Of a stretch of DNA of 64,000 nt, positions 60,890 to 64,000 are shown piece after piece. The translations under genes and the position numbers were made by a program. The notes under the pieces were generated by a model. It made no database searches. It was not told the origin of the DNA and saw only the letters and a program-made list of their open reading frames with translations. Source of the DNA: an uncultured Neomegalonema sp. Its GTDB lineage: Bacteria > Pseudomonadota > Alphaproteobacteria > Rhodobacterales > Rhodobacteraceae. The stretch is taken from assembly GCA_937990185.1 (NCBI GenBank), contig CALKBI010000034.1, positions 52,094 to 116,093 on the forward strand. Direction: 5' to 3'. The first letter of the stretch is position 1; every line of letters begins with the position of its first letter.

Positions 60890-62458
60890 ATGTCAGAAGC
60901 AACCGAGACAAGCACCGCCCCTCGCCGCCGTCGTGCAGGGGGCAGAGCCGGAAACACGCGCGGGCGCGGACCGGCCATTGTCCAACCATCTTGGCATTTG
61001 CCGGAATACCTCGATAACCCAATTGAGCCTCTGACTCAGGAAGGCGTTGAGAAAGTCCACGACGCCGCCATGCGTATTCTTGAAGAGATAGGCATTCAAT
61101 TCCTTCATGACGAGGCCATCGCGCTCCTCAAAAAAGAGGGCTGCACGATTATGCCGGACGGTGTGACCGTGCGCATGGGCCGTGACTTTGTGATGGAGAA
61201 AATCAAAACCTGTCCTGAGAAATTTACGATCACGCCACGCAATCCTGAAAAGACAATAGAAGTCGGCGGCAACCGCGCGGTCTTCGGTCAAGTCGGTTCT
61301 CCGCCAAATTATTCGAACCTCGATGAAGGGCGGCAGACCGGCAATTTCAAAGCCTTCTCCGATCTGATTAAGTTCACTCAGTATTTTGACTGCATTCATT
61401 TTCAATCGGGCTATCCGGTAGAGCCTGTCGATATTCATGCCTCGATCCGGCATCTTGATTGTATTCGCGAAAAGCTCGTCCTTTCTGATAAAGTCACCCA
61501 TGCGTATTCGCTCGGCGTAGAACGCATGGTCGACTCGATGGAGCTGGTCCGCATTGCGGCTCAGATCAGCGATGATGAGTTCGATGCTGCTCCGCGTATG
61601 TTCACGAACATCAATTCGACTTCGCCGCTGAAACATGATTGGCCGATGCTCGATGGCGCGATGCGGATGGCGGCGCGCAATCAGCCTACTGTGGTGTCTC
61701 CTTTCACGCTCGCGGGAGCAATGGCGCCGGTGACGCTTGCAGGTGCGATTGCACAGCAAACGGCGGAAGGCTTGGCGTGTATTGCGTTGCTGCAATGTGT
61801 GCGGCCCGGATCGCCTGCGGTCTATGGTTCCTTTACGTCGAATGTGGATATGAAGACCGGCGCGCCTGCGTTTGGGACGCCGGAATATGTGCGCGCGACG
61901 CAGATGTCGGGTCAGATGGCGCGTTATTATAAACTGCCCCTGCGCGCTTCGAATGCCTGTGCTGCAAACTTCCCCGATGCCCAAGCCGCGTGGGAGAGCA
62001 GCAATTCGCTTTGGGCTTGCACCACGGGCGGCGTGAATATGATCTACCATTCGGCGGGTTGGCTTGAGGGCGGACTGTGTGCCTCCTATGAAAAATTCAT
62101 GATGGATTGCGAGATGCTGCAACAGATGCAGCACTACCTGAAACCTGTGGGCATCACCGAAGCTGATTGCGCGGTGGCGGCCATCGAAGATGTTGGCGCA
62201 GGCGGGCATTTCTTTGGCACACCGCATACGCAAGAGCGCTATGAAACCGCGTTTTATTCTCCGTTTCTTTCTGATTGGTCTAATTTTGAGAACTGGCGCG
62301 ATAGTGGCGCGGAGAGAACCGAAGAGCGCGCCAATAAGATGTGGAAACAAATCCTCGCTGAATTCGAACCCGCGCCGATGGATCAAGCTGTGATCGAAGA
62401 ACTCGATGCCTTCGTCGCCAAAAGAAAAGAAGAGGGCGGCGCACCCACCGACTTTTAA
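60890..62458 (+). CDS. trimethylamine-methyltransferase (MttB) family protein, non-pyrrolysine
   Basis: A 522-residue TIM-barrel methyltransferase of the MttB superfamily. The frame contains no in-frame TAG, so it lacks pyrrolysine and belongs to the non-Pyl group, whose known members demethylate glycine betaine or other quaternary amines and pass the methyl to a corrinoid protein. Landmarks are LEEIGIQFLHDEAIALLKKE near 75, VFGQVGSPPNYSNLDEGRQT and NSLWACTTGGVNMIYHSAGW. ATG 60890 is chosen with GGAAAG upstream; a longer frame gives an implausible Arg-rich front. The first 30 residues are Arg-rich anyway. No corrinoid or reactivase gene is nearby. Its stop lies within a strong hairpin. Confidence 0.9.
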   Translation: MSEATETSTAPRRRRAGGRAGNTRGRGPAIVQPSWHLPEYLDNPIEPLTQEGVEKVHDAAMRILEEIGIQFLHDEAIALLKKEGCTIMPDGVTVRMGRDFVMEKIKTCPEKFTITPRNPEKTIEVGGNRAVFGQVGSPPNYSNLDEGRQTGNFKAFSDLIKFTQYFDCIHFQSGYPVEPVDIHASIRHLDCIREKLVLSDKVTHAYSLGVERMVDSMELVRIAAQISDDEFDAAPRMFTNINSTSPLKHDWPMLDGAMRMAARNQPTVVSPFTLAGAMAPVTLAGAIAQQTAEGLACIALLQCVRPGSPAVYGSFTSNVDMKTGAPAFGTPEYVRATQMSGQMARYYKLPLRASNACAANFPDAQAAWESSNSLWACTTGGVNMIYHSAGWLEGGLCASYEKFMMDCEMLQQMQHYLKPVGITEADCAVAAIEDVGAGGHFFGTPHTQERYETAFYSPFLSDWSNFENWRDSGAERTEERANKMWKQILAEFEPAPMDQAVIEELDAFVAKRKEEGGAPTDF

Positions 62459-62483
62459 GTCTTCGCAAAGCGAAGACTTAAAA
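62453..62483. terminator. palindromic hairpin overlapping the mttB-family stop codon
   Basis: TTTTAAGTCTTCG and CGAAGACTTAAAA form a 13-bp perfect stem around CAAAG. The stop codon TAA (62456-62458) lies in the stem, so the hairpin forms at the very end of the message. A run of A on the left and T on the right makes it workable in either direction, though no long T-tail follows. Confidence 0.6.
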
Positions 62484-62490
62484 GGTCCCA

Positions 62491-62665
62491 ACTCTCAGCA
62501 AGCACAAGCGGTGCAGCGGCAAATGCATTTTTGCAAAGCAAAAATCATTGAGAGCCTGGCGATAGAATCCAAAGGGCGTTTTCGCCTTGCAAAAATTTAA
62601 AAGTCTCCGACTCTCAGCAAGCACAAGCGGTGCAGCGGCAAATGCATCGGCGAAGCCGACCATTG
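62491..62665 (+). repeat. dispersed non-coding repeat pair, second cluster
   Basis: A 38-base sequence beginning ACTCTCAGCAAGCACAAGCG is identical at 62491-62528 and 62610-62647. Each copy is followed by a different short palindrome (TTTTTGCAAAGCAAAAA and CGGCGAAGCCG) and then by CATTGAGAGCCTG. The arm and CATTGAGAGCC end match the minus-strand units at 23530-23730. The family therefore has conserved arms around a changing hairpin. Confidence 0.75.
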
Positions 62666-62686
62666 AGAGCCTGAATTCCTCGCCGT

Positions 62687-62704
62687 CCCCGGCGAAGACC
62701 GGGG
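62687..62704. repeat. CCCCGG hairpin repeat
   Basis: CCCCGG and CCGGGG flank CGAAGA, followed by ACCCCGC. It resembles the hairpins in the island repeats at 10495-10783 and 11035-11053. Confidence 0.5.
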
Positions 62705-62771
62705 ACCCCGCAATTTTAGCGCAATCTCAAACACTTTCATCCCCCGCATCGAACCCGATGGGGAGTTGAAA

Positions 62772-63275
62772 TTATCCGAAAGCGCGAAACCGCTTATCCG
62801 GCGGACGCTCAACACGCGGCAGTAAAAACTGACCTGCGCGCAAAGTATCTTCCAATCCGCATTGGATCACCGCGACAAACTCGCAAGCGCGTTCTTCCCA
62901 AAGTTCAGCGCATCGTTGTACCAACCGCTTTGCATAACGCGGCAGGTTTTTAAGAACCGCCCGTAGCGCCGCAATACGCTGCAACAAGTGCTCGGCAGAA
63001 ACATCACGTTCGTCCAAACACTCTGCATTTAACGGCATTGGCAGATCATTTTCAGGCGGCATACGATACCCGAAAAGAAGAGAGGCAGCGACGATCACCA
63101 GACAATCTGCGGCGGCTTCGGCACGGTCCAAAACAGATACGACATAGGCCCGAACCCGAACCGGCATCACCGATGCCACTGGAAGCACAGACACAAACGC
63201 AACGATATAAAGCAATCCCGCTAAAAGGCGGAGCAGCTTGAGCCGCTGGGTTTCATATGCCGCTTCGATGTCCAA
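62772..63275 (-). CDS. small membrane protein, paralogue of the 23.8-kb gene
   Basis: A protein of 167 residues if started at TTG 63275, where homology with the 23.8-kb protein begins (LDIEAAYETQRLKLLRLLAG against VDFERAIETQRLKLLRVVAG). An ATG at 63344 would add 23 residues not shared. Two hydrophobic segments (about 15-35 and 45-70) are followed by a helical basic region (LKNLPRYAKRLVQRCAELWE) and the ending RVERPPDKRFRAFG. It looks like a complete member of a small family of inner-membrane proteins, no function known. The neighbouring repeats recur beside the other copy. Confidence 0.6.
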   Translation of the reverse strand: MDIEAAYETQRLKLLRLLAGLLYIVAFVSVLPVASVMPVRVRAYVVSVLDRAEAAADCLVIVAASLLFGYRMPPENDLPMPLNAECLDERDVSAEHLLQRIAALRAVLKNLPRYAKRLVQRCAELWEERACEFVAVIQCGLEDTLRAGQFLLPRVERPPDKRFRAFG

Positions 63276-63398
63276 GTCGTTCGATAACCTTAATGAGAAC
63301 AATAAGTGAACATTTAGATTGGAAATTGAGATGCTGTCAAGCAAAAAGCATTCGCAAAGAGAATGCGCCCTTCGGCAATCGGTGGCAATCGGTACGTA

Positions 63399-63695
63399 TC
63401 ACTCAAGATGACTGTCGAAATCCATCGCTTGATGCAGGATGCGCACGATCAGAACGCCATAGGTGCGTTCAATAAAAAACAAAGCATGATTCCCGCTGTT
63501 GTGACGCAGAAATTTATCACCTGACCGCGTGATATAACTCCGGCAGCGAGAAGGTTTTTCCGCCACTTTTGATGCGGTATCGAGTATGTCGTTCGTATAT
63601 TTTGACATTTGATCCACGCCAAATGTCTGTATCGTATATTCTGCAATAGATTTGAGGTCAGTGTCCGCCACCCGTGAAAAGCGGTATTCAGTCAC
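63399..63695 (-). CDS. ParE/RelE-family toxin
   Basis: A 98-residue toxin of the ParE/RelE superfamily: TEYRFSRVADTDLKSIAEYT at the front, LDTASKVAEKPSRCRSY in the middle, then GDKFLRHNSGNHALFFIERT and VLIVRILHQAMDF at the end. The GTG start at 63695 overlaps the antitoxin stop by eight bases, with AAAGG just upstream. ParE members poison DNA gyrase, while RelE members cut mRNA; ParE is favoured by the partner and by LHQAMDF, but not proved. Confidence 0.85.
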   Translation of the reverse strand: MTEYRFSRVADTDLKSIAEYTIQTFGVDQMSKYTNDILDTASKVAEKPSRCRSYITRSGDKFLRHNSGNHALFFIERTYGVLIVRILHQAMDFDSHLE

Positions 63696-63900
63696 CTTTC
63701 GTCCGTGCAAGCACATCTGCGATAATCTCTTGGCCCGTTCTGGAACTTACGCCGCTAGCCAAGCCAGCTTCGAGCATAGAATCGAGTTCTTCCCGCGTTT
63801 GAAAGCTGTTTGGCCAAGCCTCCTGATCCTTGCCAGAAAACTCGTCTTGCGATTCCGCGAAGCCGGAGGATTTGGGTTTGTCCTTTTCCATGCTTTTCAT
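63688..63900 (-). CDS. ParD-like antitoxin
   Basis: A short acidic-to-neutral protein of about 70 residues upstream of the toxin. The C-terminal part, EELDSMLEAGLASGVSSRTG then QEIIADVLARTKGD, resembles antitoxins of the ParD/CopG type. Start is uncertain: ATG 63900 (MKSMEK), ATG 63891 (MEKDK) or TTG 63927 are all in frame, with no strong ribosome site. Overlap with the toxin gene shows they are one operon and that antitoxin is translated first. Confidence 0.75.
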   Translation of the reverse strand: MKSMEKDKPKSSGFAESQDEFSGKDQEAWPNSFQTREELDSMLEAGLASGVSSRTGQEIIADVLARTKGD

Positions 63901-64000
63901 TTTAGCAGATTGGACACTCCAATCCAAGAAACCTAATTACCTTAATTGGGTTCGTGAAGCCTGCGCCATCAGTTTTCTCATTCTTCGAGTCGGCGCGCAG

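Noticed and set aside
60890..62458. Pyrrolysine-containing MttB
   Set aside because: No in-frame TAG occurs, so this is the non-pyrrolysine type.
60893..62491. 532-codon frame antisense to the MttB-family gene
   Set aside because: It is the shadow of a GC-biased coding strand, with a His/Arg-rich composition and no family features.

Overview
The window looks like the chromosome of an alphaproteobacterium of moderate GC. This rests on family content and not on any search: a metal-site variant HemB without the zinc cysteines, an EipB-type (DUF1849) envelope protein, a SitABCD manganese transporter with a divergent Mur/Fur-type regulator, a VPxPxG C-terminal sorting-type tail, and several dispersed GC-rich hairpin repeats of the kind common in that class.

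Layout. 0-4 kb: housekeeping and envelope genes (EamA exporter, small secreted protein, hemB, outer-membrane barrel) and an orphan MerF-like peptide. 4.09-14.97 kb: a tRNA-Leu gene followed by a 10.8-kb integrative and probably mobilizable island. It carries a DUF4102 tyrosine integrase, an AlpA-type regulator, a VirD2/MobA-like relaxase and a complete type I restriction-modification system (hsdM-hsdS-hsdR). It is closed by a near-perfect copy of the tRNA 3' end. Integrase arm-type sites (GATACCCCC) lie at both ends, and a strict 10-bp-phased array of degenerate decamers separates alpA from the relaxase gene. 15-24.4 kb: a decayed accessory zone with a frameshifted membrane gene, a relic of a second alpA, IS3 and IS66 relics, a CTERM-type exported protein, tRNA-Asn, a HerA-like ATPase with a BCCT transporter, and an AT-rich two-gene cassette of unknown function.

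24.4-42 kb is mainly metabolic: cyclase-family hydrolase, DUF3228, a DadA-like amino-acid dehydrogenase behind a tandem glycine riboswitch, murI, an ATC-hydrolase-family protein, eipB, mazG, a TRAP transporter (dctQMP), an old yellow enzyme, an alpha-hydroxyacid oxidase, a fused 5-oxoprolinase and a GT4 glycosyltransferase. 42.2-45.5 kb encodes a large RTX protein with Spondin_N, CHRD and DUF4114 regions. Then come gph, a CPA-type antiporter with an RCK domain, a HyuA-like protein, sitABCD and mur.

54.4-58.4 kb is the Anbu cluster: circularly permuted ATP-grasp, alpha-E protein, transglutaminase-like protease and the proteasome-like Anbu peptidase. It is the best candidate for an incompletely understood system in the window. 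The window ends with folE, a proline-rich lipoprotein, a non-pyrrolysine MttB-family methyltransferase, a repeat cluster next to a second copy of a small membrane-protein family also found at 23.8 kb, and a ParDE-type toxin-antitoxin pair.

The functional groups visible are amino-acid and oxoproline catabolism with their transporters, metal homeostasis, the island's restriction and mobilization module, and the Anbu/ATP-grasp operon.
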